Shown here piece after piece: positions 39,975 to 52,893 of a DNA stretch of 64,000 bases. This stretch comes from Galerina marginata (lineage: Eukaryota; Basidiomycota; Agaricomycetes; Agaricales; Galerinaceae). The first letter of the stretch is position 1. Every line of letters starts with the position of its first letter. The position numbers and the translations under genes were made by a program. The stretch lies in assembly GCA_023014335.1 (NCBI GenBank), contig JAECYW010000002.1, forward strand, positions 3,286,001-3,350,000. Reading direction: 5' to 3'. The notes under the pieces are model-generated. The model searched no databases. It was not told where the DNA came from and saw only the letters and a program-made list of their open reading frames with translations.

Positions 39975-42820
39975 TCACATACACCGGTCAACTGTATTTC
40001 GGAGCTGGGTTGGTTCCTTTGGCAGCTGAGACCCTACAGATCGCATGACAGGTGATTCTTCCAGGAATGAAAAATTTGAACCTGAGACCCTCGATCGAGG
40101 AGGCGAATGGATGGTGCGGCGAACCATGGACTCATCACCGGCTCGCCGGATAGGAGACTCATCGTAGGGATGTGCCCGACCGAACGTATCCTGAGCTGGG
40201 ATGTTATGCGGAGCACCATCGTCTGCAATAGGATTCGACGAGGAGGCTTTGCCGGTGGGTCCCCGTGCAGCCGGTCTTGAAGGCGTCTGAAATAGACCTC
40301 CACGAGTAACCCAGGGATTGGACTTTGGTGTTGCAAAAGGTGGGTGAAATTTGATACCACGAGATGGCGTCGAAGTTGGATCAAACGGTGATTCATCTTC
40401 ATAATTCCGATGATAGCTTTCAAAGGGGCTGCTGTAGATCCTGACTGCGGGGGCTTGGTGTTGAGGCGTCGATGGACCGGCTCTGGAGGATTCCACCCAC
40501 GAACCACGGGAATCCGGAAAGCCGTGATAGTCCCTAGTGGGAGTCTTAGGCGTCCTCAAAGCCCAGTTAGGAGAATCCTGGAGGCCAGGTTGGAAGAAAG
40601 GTGTATCTGACGACCGGCTGACACTGCGCTCATCCGTTGGCACGAATGTAGGCTCACTTGTCAGTGTGATTTCCGGTTCGGTGGAAGGTGAACGGCTTCT
40701 GGAGACGCATCTGCGACAGAACCAGGCATCCTCTTCTCTTCCTAACTCTGCAATGTTTCTTATGCCAATGCACTGCAAGTGATACCAGGTTTGGCACGCG
40801 TCGCATTGCACAAGTTCCCTTCCGTCGTCCTTGCCATTGCAGATGCATACGGTTTCGTCACCATCTTCGTCGTCCATCTCTCGCTGCCTCTTTTGCTGCC
40901 GGTAGGAAAACGCACGAACGCTTCTCTTGGACAGAAGGGCGGCTCGGGCGTCAGCTGGATCGCTGGGAAAGGCGCTGCTTTTGACAACACCGTCATATCG
41001 AACGATACCAGGATATGCCATGAGTGGGACCATTTTCCCCCTTCCTGGAACAGGAATCGATGAGGGACGGTCGTAATTCAGATGTGGTGCTGGTGAGGTT
41101 TCACGGGCAGCGGGACCATTGAGGTGACGGCCGGAGTCAATTTCATCCTCGTCGTCAGAGTCCCGGTCCAAAAATCTCTCGATCCAATGCAATCGTTCCT
41201 CCTCCTCGGCTTTAACCAATTCCAGGCGTTCCTCAGTTCTCAGCCTCCAAGGAAATTCAGTGTCTGGCCAATTTGGTTTGTCCACTTGGTCATCCGCACT
41301 TCCGGAAACCCCACTCGCCCTCTTGTTCAGGACCACTTCGTTAACTTTCTTCTTTCTACGATTTGGGGCCTTCTTCTTGCTAGGTACTGGCTCAGGACTG
41401 CCTGGAGTAGTTCGTTCTTCGGCTGGAACGTCTATCAGTACGCGTCCCTTTCCTTCCAGCTCGACGGCACAAAGCTTGGAATTGTTTTGCATAGGTTCGG
41501 CCCGGAAAGCTGCCAGACGTTTCCGCTTTCTCAACTCTTTCTCACTGGGTGGGACTTCTTCGGCTTCCTCCAACAGAGATATAATAGTGGACGATCCTGC
41601 GATTGCCGATGGGGGGAGGGAAATGGGTTGGGGCTGACGAACCCAATCAGCTGTCCGCTGTTAAAACCTTTAGTACGAAAACCCGCGCAGAACATGAAAT
41701 AGCGTACATATCGTCCGTATCCTCCTGCCATCAGGCTTTCTTCAAAGCTTTCTTCTGAGGTTTCTTGGAATAGTTTCAGACGCCGTCCTTTGTGAGGGCT
41801 TTCCATAATACCAACAGCCAATGCACGTTCCCGTTCTTCCTCTTCTTCTAGGTAAGTTGGGTCGGCTTCCGATAGTGTTCGCTTTGCACGTTTGAGGTAT
41901 TCCGGACGACGTTTTTCAGCTTCACGTATCTGGGTTAACCTGTCTTCCATCATCGACTGACGAATGCGCTCCATCTCGCCGCCTGCTCCGACCATCGTAC
42001 TGTCGACCGATTGCGGCAGAGGGGAAATAGGCGGAGTAGAGATAGATGCTGAGATGGCCGCCGCTTGGATAGGCTGAGAGGATGAAAAAACATCGTCGAT
42101 GTGGGTTGGTGCTACAGTCTTAATGGTGCTGTCTCCAATAGACAACTTTGCCATGAAGGGGGAAGAAAGGGCAGCTGAGTGGATGGGATGTTCTGCTAGC
42201 ATAGGAGGTGTAGAGATGCGTGACAAAACAGCGTCGGAATTGGACAGAGAATTTGTGGGTTTGGCCTTCGACCTGTACGAAACGTAAGTTGCGTCATGAT
42301 CATTAACATTGTTTTGGGAACGAATGCCATACGAAATCTGCTTTGGGGTAGAAAAGTCGGCAGCAGAGGAAGAAACCCTGAAGCTGGTGTTAAGATGAGC
42401 TGGGATTAGTTTACAAAACTTACAAGTATCGGGGTGTCGCGGAATTAGTATGACTATGGTCAAGAGGGAAGTTTTGCGGAAATTGTGGGCTGTCGAAGTG
42501 GTAAGGGTTGCGGATTTGTTTAGTTCGAAAGGGAGGGGTTACCTTGATTCAGGTGTTGCACATTGTTGTAATGCAGAGTGCGAAGGTGTCGCGTTGCCCT
42601 CAAGGTCTCTGGATGATAGCAGCGTCAGTGGATATCTTGAGCTAAAAGTATGTATAACGATGACACACAGGTTCATGTTGCCAACCCGCCGATTCGACAA
42701 TGTCGACGAACCAGAGGGCAACCTATCATATGTAAGTTAATTGAAACGTCATAACTCATGGTCTCGACACTGACCCATAAGGGACGGGCGATTCTGGCGA
42801 CTGGGACCGGTCGTGTACAT
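39975..42820 (-). CDS. PHD-finger chromatin protein
   Basis: The long final exon (to stop 39975) carries a C4HC3 PHD finger: CICNGKDDGRELVQCDACQ, then WYHLQCIGI, then WFCRRCV (about 40710-40855). PHD fingers of this kind read histone H3 tails. Upstream are an acidic, Lys/Arg-rich segment (KKKAPNRRKKK, 41340-41390) and a Glu-rich helical exon with RQSMMEDRLTQIREAEKRR. Downstream is a long Ser/Pro-rich tail. It may belong to a fungal histone deacetylase complex, but I cannot assign it to SET3 or another named protein. Introns are seen near 41650-41690 and 42370-42415. The 5' exons between 42430 and about 42820 are plausible, but the start codon is not fixed. It is divergent from YJU2. Confidence 0.75.
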
Positions 42821-43319
42821 ATCGACCTATATTTTTTGGGCTAGTAGACAAAGGAAGTCATTGGAAGAGTTAAGCGACAGTTGTTTTAGTACCTTTGAGG
42901 GGTCGGTAGATGGGAATATTGCTTCGTTGTGAAGGCTGGAAGGAGATTTTGCGGGGGTTCAGCCCTTTGTTGGAATTTTGCTTCAGTTTGGTATGGGGCA
43001 CTGCGATTGCAGAGTAGGTTTACTGACGACGGCATAGAATCGTCCGCTTGGGACATCATTACAAAAATGGTTGACCAGAAAGCAGAATGAGTTGTGCGTT
43101 GTGCGTCTAATTAGTGATCTCAGGCGAGCTTGGCCCAGCCCGTTAGTGGTTGGTTGGAGAGAGAGTACGTATGAGGAAGTGGTTGTGTATCGCAGAGAAA
43201 GTATGAAGGCAAGAAGGGTGAGACTGATAGCCATGTTCATTTCTTTTACGTAATCCAACCACTAATTACTGTTCGTCGGTTCCTGACTCGGACTATCACA
43301 CTCTCTCCCCTCCACCAAC

Positions 43320-44295
43320 ATGGCTGAACGCAAAGGTGCCCAACACTCTCAACTTGGCCAACCCTCTATTCTAACCTACTCTTTATAGTTCTCAACAAGT
43401 ACTTCCCACCGGATTTCGATCCGGAGCTCATTTCTCGCAGGAGACACCCCAAGAACTCACAACAAGTTGTGCGTCTGATGGCCCCGTTTTCCATGTGCGT
43501 GAATCTTAACCAATCGGTTGTTAGTAAACTAAAGCTCTAAAAGGCGCTGTAATACCTGCGGTGAATATATCTATAAAGGAAAGAAATTCAACGCAAGAAA
43601 GGAAACGGTGGAGGGTGAAGATTATTTGGGTATTAAGATATTCCGATTTTATATCAAATGGCGAGCCTTACTCTTTTCCTTCGATCAATACAACTGACAC
43701 AATTTATAGCACACTCTGCTCTGCTGAGATCACTTTCAAAACCGACCCAAAGAATACTGATTACAACGCCGAACATGGCGCCTCTCGAAACTTTGAACCT
43801 TGGAGAGACGAAAAAGCAGAGGAGGAAGACAGATTAGCCAAGCTTGAGGAGGAGGAAAACAACCCTATGAAGGTGCTCGAAAACAAAACCGTTGATTCCA
43901 AAAGAGAGATGGACATCTTGGATGCTTTACAAGACATCCGCGCGAGAAACGCGAGAAACGAGCGTGTCGGACACTCGAACGATCTTCTATCGCGGCTTGC
44001 GCTAGAAGAAGTTGAAAATGATGAAGACGCGGAGAGGAGGCGGTTGGAAGAAGAGGACGAAAAGCTTGTGGAGGAGGTCTTTTCCAAAGTCCCAATGGCC
44101 GGAACATCATCTGTGACGGTGAAGAGGAAGGCAGACGACAAAGAACCTCCAGCGCACACCTTGCTGTCGAGTTCGACGCGCGCTCTGATTGCCTCAACCG
44201 CATCAACCGTGCCTGTCGTTAAAAAGCGGAAAACGGAGGGAAAGAACTCACTGGGAATCAAATTGGTGAAGAAAAATAAAGTGCAAGCGTCGTGA
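43320..44295 (+). CDS. YJU2: Splicing factor YJU2 (CWC16, CCDC94)
   Basis: YJU2 joins the activated spliceosome and promotes the first step of splicing. The protein begins MAERK and continues [19 protein letters not shown] after an intron. The zinc-binding part has [19 protein letters not shown], then [20 protein letters not shown]. This gives two CxxC pairs. Then come [17 protein letters not shown], a Glu/Arg-rich coiled coil and a Lys-rich tail ending KKNKVQAS. All splices are in frame; one intron has a GC donor. The tail of about 110 residues is low-complexity, as usual for the family. It converges with DOT1. Confidence 0.93.
43661..43709 (+). other. GC-AG intron in YJU2
   Basis: The exon ends ...atcaaatg and the next base pair is GC, not GT. 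The 49-nt intron runs gcgagcc... to ...tttatag, and the next exon starts with c. Joining gives the expected FYIKCTLC with the zinc-ligand Cys coded across the junction. Read as GT-AG there is no donor that keeps the family sequence. Confidence 0.8.
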
Positions 44296-44537
44296 TGATA
44301 ATCTTACCTACAACTCCTTGGCGTCTATATATTCGCAACGGTAGTCAAAATATTTATATTGTAACACTGCATGTTCGAACAGAATTAATGATTGCTATGG
44401 GTATGTATGTATGCATGTACACTATACAGTAACAAGGTTTGTGTCTCCTGTAGTACATATTATAAATAATACACCAGAAGACCAAGGTTAGTTCGGGATT
44501 TTTGCCTCTAATAATAACCAATACAACACAGGACGGC

Positions 44538-46769
44538 TCATTTCCGTCGTGAGCTACGAGCAGATCTACCATGTAAAGTTTCGAATTTTTCTTTGATCTT
44601 CGCGTAGCCCTCGCGGTCTACTTTGTGAAGATAGTAAGTCCCACCGTTATTCCCCCAAGAAACACTTCCAGAATGGTATGGTCTCTCTGTGACCTCGAAT
44701 ATAGCACTAATATCGTCAACCTGGGGACAAAGTCAATGCGATAGGTGTCATCATTGAGGGAAACACATACATTGCGTTTTGTAAGACGGGCATTGATTGA
44801 GCTTACAAAAGGTTTCAGTGAGATGACAGTGGCACCCTCTTTGAGATCCAGAAATTTAGGTCGCAAGGCTTCGTTTACTTCAAAAAACGTCATTTCACTG
44901 AAGAGAGTAGTAGGAGACAAGAAACTCACAGCTTTCTTCGAATACTTTATTGTCAACCAATACAACATCCGCCTTGGATATTAGTTCATCGACTCGCCTG
45001 CTCTCCAGCATATTGCCTTCTTCGAGTTCCGTCCCGCCTACTATAACGCCCCACATTCTACAGCGAATCTGGATTTGTTCCGCCATGTCGCGGGCAACCC
45101 GAGCGGGATGTGGCATTAGCTCGATGCCATAACTCTTGCACCCAGTTTGCAAACTTGCTTGGACGACGACGTTTCCAACCCCGCTTCCAAGATCGAGAAA
45201 GAGGCTGTTTTCGTTTAGTTCCGTGATCGTTATCATTTCGTGAGCGAGGGATGGCATTAGTTCTCCGTAAACCGTGCTTGAGAATGCCTCGTATTGTTTA
45301 AGACTTGGAACGTTGGGACCAACGGTTCGCTGGTAGTTTTCTTCGATAATTCTCATCAAGACTTTCTCTGGCATCCCATTTTGTGTCCAACTTTCTACCG
45401 TGGTCATTAGGGGATTTCGGGGAGACGATGCGAAGGGATCTAGCGGAACTTCTGGGTACTTCAGAGAATGAAGCGCCGCATTGACCCGCTTCATGGCCAT
45501 AAGGAATAGTGGGCCATCCTGGAGGTGAATAGCCCGTTGGACTGCACGAAGAAGTGGCAAGCGATCGACAGTTGCGGAAGCTGTCGAGGAGAGTGAGGTC
45601 AATGAGGAATTGGACGTCGAAATTGAACTGAGACTGGATGTAGAGCTAGTGCTGGCTATTGAACAGGGAGGAGAAGGGGAGGGTGAGGCCGGAGGTGTCA
45701 CAGCTTCCGACAGAGTAGCCGTGGGTATTGGGCCGAATATTGCTTGATGTTCTTTGGGAACATAACCTGGAGAAAGAAGGTTAGGAATATTTTTTCAGGA
45801 TCTCAGGAATGAACAAACACTCGATGATTGTAAACAGAGTTCTTTCCAAATCCATAATTGGATTATAATGGTCCTTGTCCTTCGGAGCAAGAAGAATAAA
45901 TCTGGTTATAGGGCGTAAGAAGACTATTCGGAAGGAAGGTTGAGAAAAATGCAAGGGCTTGCTTTAGTGTGGCGTTAAAGGATGGCCACTGTTTGTTGCG
46001 TAATTGTCTAAGGACTCACGCACCTTTCTGATGCTCCCGAGTTGGGGTATTCCAGTTCAACGACGGGGTAGTTTGTTGGATGTGGGTCGAAAGTCTTGTC
46101 ATTGGGGTCATTGGGGTTCTTGAAATCTAAATGACAGGGTTACCGTGATCAAGGAGAGACGTGGACTGGGAGCGTACATGACTTGTAAGATTTCATGAGT
46201 CTCTTGACAACAATTTCTGAGCTTAGGTGGGCGGGTCCTGGAGTGCCATCCTCGTCTGTGCACCATCTTCTCTGGCGAAGTGGACTTTGTTGGGGCTCAG
46301 TGGCAGGGAAGAGTGAGGTCGAACGCGAGCGGCTGCTGCGGTAGATGGGTTCTGGAGAAGACGGTTGAGTCCGTTGGCGACTGGCAGCGCGTGAAGAGTT
46401 CTGAGACGAGGAGGGAGTTCGGCGCCGTGAGGGTTTATCTTTGTGTGACGCGGTGCGGAGTCTTTTGACCTCGCGAGGGAGATCAGAGGGACCAGCGGTG
46501 GGACCCAGAGGAAGGGACTTGCGCTTCCTTGGAGGAGGACTTGGAGGACTAGAGAGAGGAGATGAACGTGAGGAGGGCGCAGGGGAGGAAGAGGGCAGGA
46601 GCGATTGACTAGAGGTGGTGCTGCTACTGCGCGGCGTGGCAGGTGGTCGACACGTAAGACGCGTAGTTACGACAACAGAAGACGCGGTCGACGCGCCTGC
46701 CTTTGTCATCTTCGACGGCGAGAAGAAATTCATGTCGGACGACGACCTCGACGACGGGGACGAGAGCAT
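44538..46769 (-). CDS. DOT1: Histone H3K79 methyltransferase DOT1
   Basis: DOT1 methylates H3 Lys79 with S-adenosylmethionine in chromatin. The start at 46769 gives a Ser/Pro/Arg-rich, probably disordered and DNA-binding N-terminal region (RKRKSLPLG, PSRRRTPSSS). A second low-complexity stretch follows (about 45600-45700). The catalytic part begins near 45580 and contains STVYGELMPSL, LFLDLGSGVGNVVVQ (SAM loop), CKSYGIELM and ADVVLVDNKVFEES. Across a 52-nt intron this continues as LNEALRPKFLDLKEGA and ISLKPFVS. A last exon reads VSWGNNGGTYYLHKVDR and ends SARSSRRK. The DOT1 signature YGEL and the DLGSGVGN loop are intact. It converges with YJU2, with 242 bp between stops. Confidence 0.92.
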
Positions 46770-49700
46770 CGTCTGACAGGTCAGACGAGTACAATTCCAA
46801 GAACAATGTCGTCGGAGCTTGAATTTACACCTTTCGTCGAAGTCCTTCGGTTGCTGCTGACAGCTGTGACTATGCTCAGCATATTGTGCTGAACGGTCCT
46901 TGAACTCTCCAACAAAAAAAAGGCAAAGACGAAAGACAGTCTTTCAGTCTAAGAGATCTGCAAACGGCACCATGATGTGTTTCGCGTGATAATGCCCTGC
47001 CTGATAAATCATAATAATAATGTGCAGAGTTCAGAGCCACATCCACCTTGTCTCTTCCCCCAGGCAGAGCAGCCGCTTTCATCAATAATTCCCAAATAAT
47101 TCCCCAACATTCCTCAGAATATAATTGTACATAATGGCAAGTATTCTAACATATCAAGATCCAAGAAGCAGGACAGCACGCAGACTCCCCAGACTCGAGC
47201 AATGCCACCCCCCCGCAAAAAAGCACATCACGTGACCACCGGCTGCTTCTGCGGGTCTCCTTTTTCGGTAAAAATGATAACATTTGGGCGTAGGCCTTCG
47301 TACGAATGATAGTCAACAGGTTTGCATGATAATCACGCATATTCCAGACCACATTGAGTAAAAAGTATAATTTATACAGTCTCCAACAATATCAACTTGT
47401 TTTGCAGGCCACCGCAGTGCGTGGCAATACGAGTCTTTTCAGTTTTTTTTTCTTGGACAATAAATTAGTGATTATTAGTACAGTATCAGTCACCACCTCG
47501 CATCACCTGGTCTTTGTATGTATATCTGTAATCTACTGGTAAATGTGAATCCAGAAGTACCAATTTTACTTGGGAAACATTCCAGAAAGCTCTATAATTT
47601 CCTCAATCTTCTTGGTGGACAATTTTACATCATTGCTGCGTTTGTTGAATTTTATTCTTATTGAAGATACAATGCTCTATATATCTTAAATACTTACCCA
47701 AAGGGTGACAAGGACAGGTGGTGATGGAGGTGGTTAGTGGGGCAGAGAGGGAATAGTGGAGAGGTTAGCAGGAAAATGGCAAGCGGCAGGCAAGGCAACG
47801 CGTACTTTCCACTAGAACCAGCCATGCCCTTCTTTGTCGTTGTTCTTGCTGCCACTGCCTCATCCACAATTGTCTGTCATTATAGTACATGGTCATCATT
47901 TGTCCGCGGTCCCAGCAGCAGCCTACAAGGCCATAATTTGCCTTCCGAGACGTTCTTGTAAATCAGCAGTCTAACTATAGGTGTGGTCTCCACGAAAAGA
48001 ATTAATTAATTGATTAATTGATCACAGAGAGAGAGAAGGGGATGGAGAAATTAATATACTCCCTCCCAAATTCAATGTAGTCTCTTGATAAATTTATATT
48101 TTGAACCTCGTAGATAGCAAGTTGGAATAGAGCAAAAAGATAGAAAATTTCCGGCACCTGCAGTGCAATATCTGGGCGCCAAAAGGCCCCGCAGAAAACT
48201 CATCTACGCATGCTTATGCTAAACAGCCACGCCAGTGAGATAAAATTTTAGCATAGAGTACTATACCCTGACCAGATCTCTTGGAATATGGTATTTAATC
48301 TCCAAATCAGTCCAGGATCAGTGGGTTCCAAGCTTCAAAATGGTAGGAAACAGTGTTTTGCACCGATTTCTAGACAGAATTTTGCGCTGTTCATAAATTT
48401 GAATCAGCTAATGTGCTTCTATATTTGTTAGTTGTGATTTACTCAAGTTTTGTGGAAGGAAGTGGCATATTCATCCTTAAAAGATCAATTTACTAACCTC
48501 ATCCACCAGTGAAACTGTTGGAACAATTCATTTACAACATTACCTTAGATGTACATGGTGTAGAGGCTATTTAGAATTGTATTTAAGTAGTTAGAGAACA
48601 TATCTGAATTTTTTCAGCTTGATCCAAGATATGTGGAAGGTGGCAGAGCCTCGTTGAGGTGCTCTCTGTGCCAAATTTCAGCTTCCTAAAGAAGTAAGTC
48701 GTGTTAGCTAATGCAGTAAGTCATGTGAACAAATGTAGTAAGTCAATTCAAACTCAGTTACCTCTGAGGCAGGCCACACCTATAGTTAGACCGCCATAAC
48801 AAGGATCCCGAGCCCGCTCAGGCTGGCTGGTCCAACCAATCGCATTATGTTCCGAATATGGCATCAACCACTGATCAACAGCCATCAACGCTGTCGATCT
48901 TGACCACCACCACACTCTCTTGCCCGCCCGCCCCTCAAGACATATAGTAAGTACTTTACATTGCTGATATATTTTTTTAAAACTCATTTACATTTTTTAC
49001 CTGGGTTACAACAACTTGAATGACCGCGAGCGACGTGCTGCCATGTCGTGAGCCCCCCTTTCAATCCGAGGGCTGTGGGCTGGCGTTTTGACAGTGGAAC
49101 AGTTAGGTGAGGAGACGGACGATGGGGGAGAAAGCAGGGGAGACCCACAAGGTGCATCGTGAAGCAGGTCGTGAGACCTGTTTCACTTTAGTTTTATCCC
49201 CCACCTGCCACTGTTCAACCACCCACTACCACCCATCATAGCCCATGCCGATTGATCATCTGACCTCAATACCACCCCGACTCGACCTTGCATATGACGA
49301 GCAGCAGCACTAACACCAACAGTAATGTTGCGGGGATGTCATGACTCGGAGACGAACACCCCCGCAGCAGCAACTCGTGAACCCACTGCACAACCTCGAC
49401 GTCAACATGAACTCCACGTCAGGGCAACTGTGGCCAGGACCCATAACACTTGCATGGCCCTGGTTGCCGTCTTTAAGAGCAGATGGGGCGTGACAGAGCT
49501 GTGTGGGGAGCAGCAATTTCTTGTTGGCTGCACAAGTGGTGCTGACAGCAGAGCTAGCAGCAGTAACGAGCGCCAGCACCTAGCCATGCTGGTACTCACA
49601 CTCGCGCTCAAGCTGAGAAATGAACAAACTTTTTGCCTCTTGTTTCACCCCTGCTCGACGAGGCCATCGCGGTTCCACTCTCTCGACCTTTGTTATCCGC

Positions 49701-51403
49701 AGCTAAAGTGCTGTCTGTCGTTCCATAACACTGATAGCACCTTCCACACACACCCCTCCCTACCTCTCTGCACCCCTCATGCTGTTTGGGTGTCTATTTA
49801 GGCACAAACAAAGGTGCTACAGGAACCGGGGTAACGACAGGCCTGCAACTGACTGTTCTCGATACTCCACCTCCCACTCCCTTTGCTTCTATAGCCTTGT
49901 ATCTACCTATCACTGTATACTAATTAGTTAATTGTAGAACATCAATACAATATATATGTTTATTACCCCAACAAATGGCGAATACAAACAGTTTTGAAGA
50001 TTAATAAGTCTCCGGAGTCTAGATGTTATATTCTGATAAAATTGATACTATTGGATTTCATTTACCTGTAGATTACAGCTATAAAGGTGGGGTAACCAAG
50101 AAATTGAACACAATGGAGGGACACCTTGAAGTAATATACAATCAATTGGTTTTCTGTGATCAGTATTTATCACTTTTCATGTTTATTTCTTAGCTTGAGA
50201 TCTATAAATAGCTGAGACACTGTGGATTTTGGGGCGTAGCACCCACTTGTAAAATGCAGAAGTGATCAATTTTTATACAATTGTGAGACAGCAATTAGAT
50301 ATATAAGCCGGCTTTGGGAACTGGACTATAAATAAATCAGCATAGGATGAGCGATATAAATAGAATCCATCAGAGTTGCTGAAATTATGTAATCAGAGTA
50401 TAGGCTATAGAATTGCCGGTACCGGACATCACGTGGAACTGATGGCATCAGTGATGGGGACCAACAGACTATGGCAACATTCAAAATTTCTGGGGTCAGT
50501 GTGAATTAAAAGAACTTGCTTTTACTGCATAAAAGACTCATAACCCGAAAGTTTAATATTTATCAGGCATAACTTAATGAAATCGAAACTTGAAACTGAC
50601 AACTGGGCTTGGCTGAGTCCATTGAATGTGAACTGAGAGTGCTAAACTGTGTTGTGTATTATCTTTCACTGAGTGCTTGAGTTCTATCCGCTGAGTTGCC
50701 TTTCTTTTGCTGCTTTTTCTTCTTGACAGCACAATCATGATGCATGTGTATTAATTAAATTGAAGCTTGCTACATGTTGAGCATTGCAAGCTGAGGATCC
50801 ATGGCCAATAAATTTTTCTTTCTTAAGTTTTAAATTGTTTCTGTGCACGAAAGGGGACCCTCATGAGCTCAGGTATGTTTCACCTCTTTTTCTCTCCGGA
50901 ATGCTAAATAAACTCTGGAATAGAAGAAAAAGTTAAATGCTCATGTTGCCAGAAGAGTCTGCCGTCAAATGAGTTCTCTTGTAAAAGAAACCTACAGTCT
51001 CTTAAATTGTGTCAAGCTTGTACAGCAGAAAAACAGGCTTTCCAGCAAAGTAAACACAAAGAGAAGGGGGAATCATCTTCTGAGGAAGGCTCCAGAACAT
51101 TGCAAGGGAGGAAGTGTCCCGAAGTGTGCGACATCACTGAGGTTGTTTGTAGCAAAGTATAATAAAGTACAGTAATCAAACATAGAATTAAGATAAACAG
51201 GGCTGAGGTGGGTGGGCAACAAAAATTTGAGTGGTGTATAATAGATTAAAACCTATATCAACACAAGGAGGGGTGAATTTTCAGACAAAGGATGGATGAC
51301 AAAGCCATTGTGCTTACTGTATGAGGTCACTTGAAGAAGGTTCAAATGGCAAAGCCAGAAGTAAACAACAGTGACTGCACACAGAAAAGCAAGATGAGGA
51401 TTT
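46770..51403. other. AT-rich gene-free stretch at the border of the repeat region
   Basis: About 4.6 kb holds only short frames on both strands, the first part being the DOT1 promoter. A GC-richer island at about 48900-49800 has frames on both strands (49325-49801 +, 49310-49579 -) without recognisable motifs. Sequence after 49,900 is AT-rich. An ATG at 49975 starts MANTNSFED, reminiscent of copia gag starts, but is followed at once by a stop. I see no supported gene. Confidence 0.45.
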
Positions 51404-51796
51404 ACAAGTTCTTACGTAGTAAAAGAACTTGTTTTTCGGCCTGCATAGCAGGCAGAAAACATTCCTAACGCCGAGGACGGAAATACTCCCACTGCTATAG
51501 TGACCCTGCATGGTTTCTGTATCTCAGCCATTACTGGGCCAAATTTAATGATTTTGGTATCAAAAAAATCGTAAAAATCAGGGCCTTCCTGGTCATGTGA
51601 CCAGGCGATTTTAGGCTTGCCAGAACGGCCTCATTTTTCTGCTTTTTTTGAGTATAAGATCATCCCAATAGCTTCAGATTTGAGCGGACTACATATTATT
51701 TACTTATTTAACATCTATTTATCTAACAATCTTGGTATGTCTTCATCCCCAAAGTAAGAACTTGTTTTTGCCATGCGCAGCAATGGCCTCTGACCA
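51404..51796 (-). mobile_element. Unclassified short mobile element, copy a (393 bp)
   Basis: In minus orientation it starts TGGTCAGAGGCCATTGCTGC, includes the hairpin word GCCATTGC...GCATGGC, and ends ...CGTAAGAACTTGT. It aligns by eye over its length with the copy at 63017-63419. The flanks are agtt on the right and attt on the left (+ strand), an imperfect 4-bp duplication. It encodes no protein. Confidence 0.75.
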
Positions 51797-52348
51797 AGTT
51801 AGAAAAGAAGAAAGGCCATGACATCAAGATCATTCCAACTGTACAGAAAGACAGAATTAGTACCATTGCATTTACCTTCAAAGGTGTGCTTGAAGATGTC
51901 AGAAATGTTAAAGCTGCTTTCCCACTCTCCACAACATTCTATTCTTTCTATTTTATCTTATCAGATTAGATTAGATCCTTATCAGAACATACTTCATTTA
52001 TGTAGTTCTTCATTTGATCATTATCAGATTCTTATCAATTCTTTCCCCATTTGGGTATATTGCTCATTTTCATATATAAAGGCTTAGCTAGTTGCCAGAA
52101 GTCCCCAGTTACTCACTCCAGACTTCAGGCAAGTATATAGTCATTTCACAATATCATCAGTTACTCACTCCGGACTTCAGCTCTTCATAGCTCATCTGTC
52201 CTTTACACTGAGTTCCTCATATTTGGCACTCCGCTGCCTCACATGTTCCCACGCTTGCCTGCTTTAACAGGTTATGGGCCCCACGCTATAAGCGCTCTAA
52301 TTAAGTGTTTTGCAAACTCAGTTTATTTGTACTTTTTGCACAAATCAG
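51797..52348. other. AT-rich spacer
   Basis: This has no supported gene. A short repeated phrase (cagttactcactccagacttcag and a near copy about 50 bp later) occurs around 52107-52185. Confidence 0.4.
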
Positions 52349-52666
52349 TCATTTTAGTCTTTTTGCTTTGTAACTCCTATCAGGCCCGGCTTTGCCTGCA
52401 AGGCATGGTTCACAGATAGGATCTGGCTTTTGCTTGGAGTTTAACACAAGTCCAGTAACTATCTTCTTTTGAATCATCTTCTGAACATCAGCATAGCTGT
52501 GATGTGCAAGTCTGCAATGCCAGAGATTGAGATCAAGAAGGAGAGTGGATTTAGCTGCTACGTTGGCAAACTCTGAAATAGGTTCTGTAACACCATCCAA
52601 GAGAGCAACATTGTTGGCATCAATGGAGACAGTGAACAAAAGTTGCTTGTTTAGGGAAAATTGCAT
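52349..52666 (-). mobile_element. Ty1/copia polyprotein fragment (GAG-pre-integrase)
   Basis: A 105-codon frame carries LNLWHCRLAHHSYADVQKM and, later, CEPCLAGKAG. The LWHxRLxHxS..D...M and C-x2-C-x-G-K pattern is the GAG-pre-integrase zinc region of copia elements, which lies just upstream of integrase. The rest of the polyprotein and LTRs are not seen, so this is a remnant. Confidence 0.8.
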
Positions 52667-52719
52667 TGTGGATGAATCAATGTAAATTTTAATCTCTTTG
52701 TGTTTGGTTAAATATAACT

Positions 52720-52766
52720 TGTTAAGAGGCCATTGCTCTGCATGGCAAATACGAGTTCTTTTTCTT
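52720..52766 (+). mobile_element. Unclassified short mobile element, 5' fragment
   Basis: After aact (52716-52719) it reads TGTTAAGAGGCCATTGCTCT, then GCATGGCAAATACGAGTTCTT. This matches the first about 45 bp of the copies at 63017 and 51796. The rest of the element is absent or unrecognisable. Confidence 0.6.
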
Positions 52767-52893
52767 CTTAATTCTCTTTATCAAAGATTTTTCAATATAT
52801 TATTGGGTTGTATATCATGGCAAAAACAAGTCCTCATGTACTATGTCTCAGTAATTGATTAATAAGAAAGTGAGATGTTATCTGATTGGACTA

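Noticed and set aside
48528..49974. Possible LTR from TGTTGG to CCAACA
   Set aside because: There is no 5-bp duplication at its ends, no second copy in the window, and no primer-binding site recognised.
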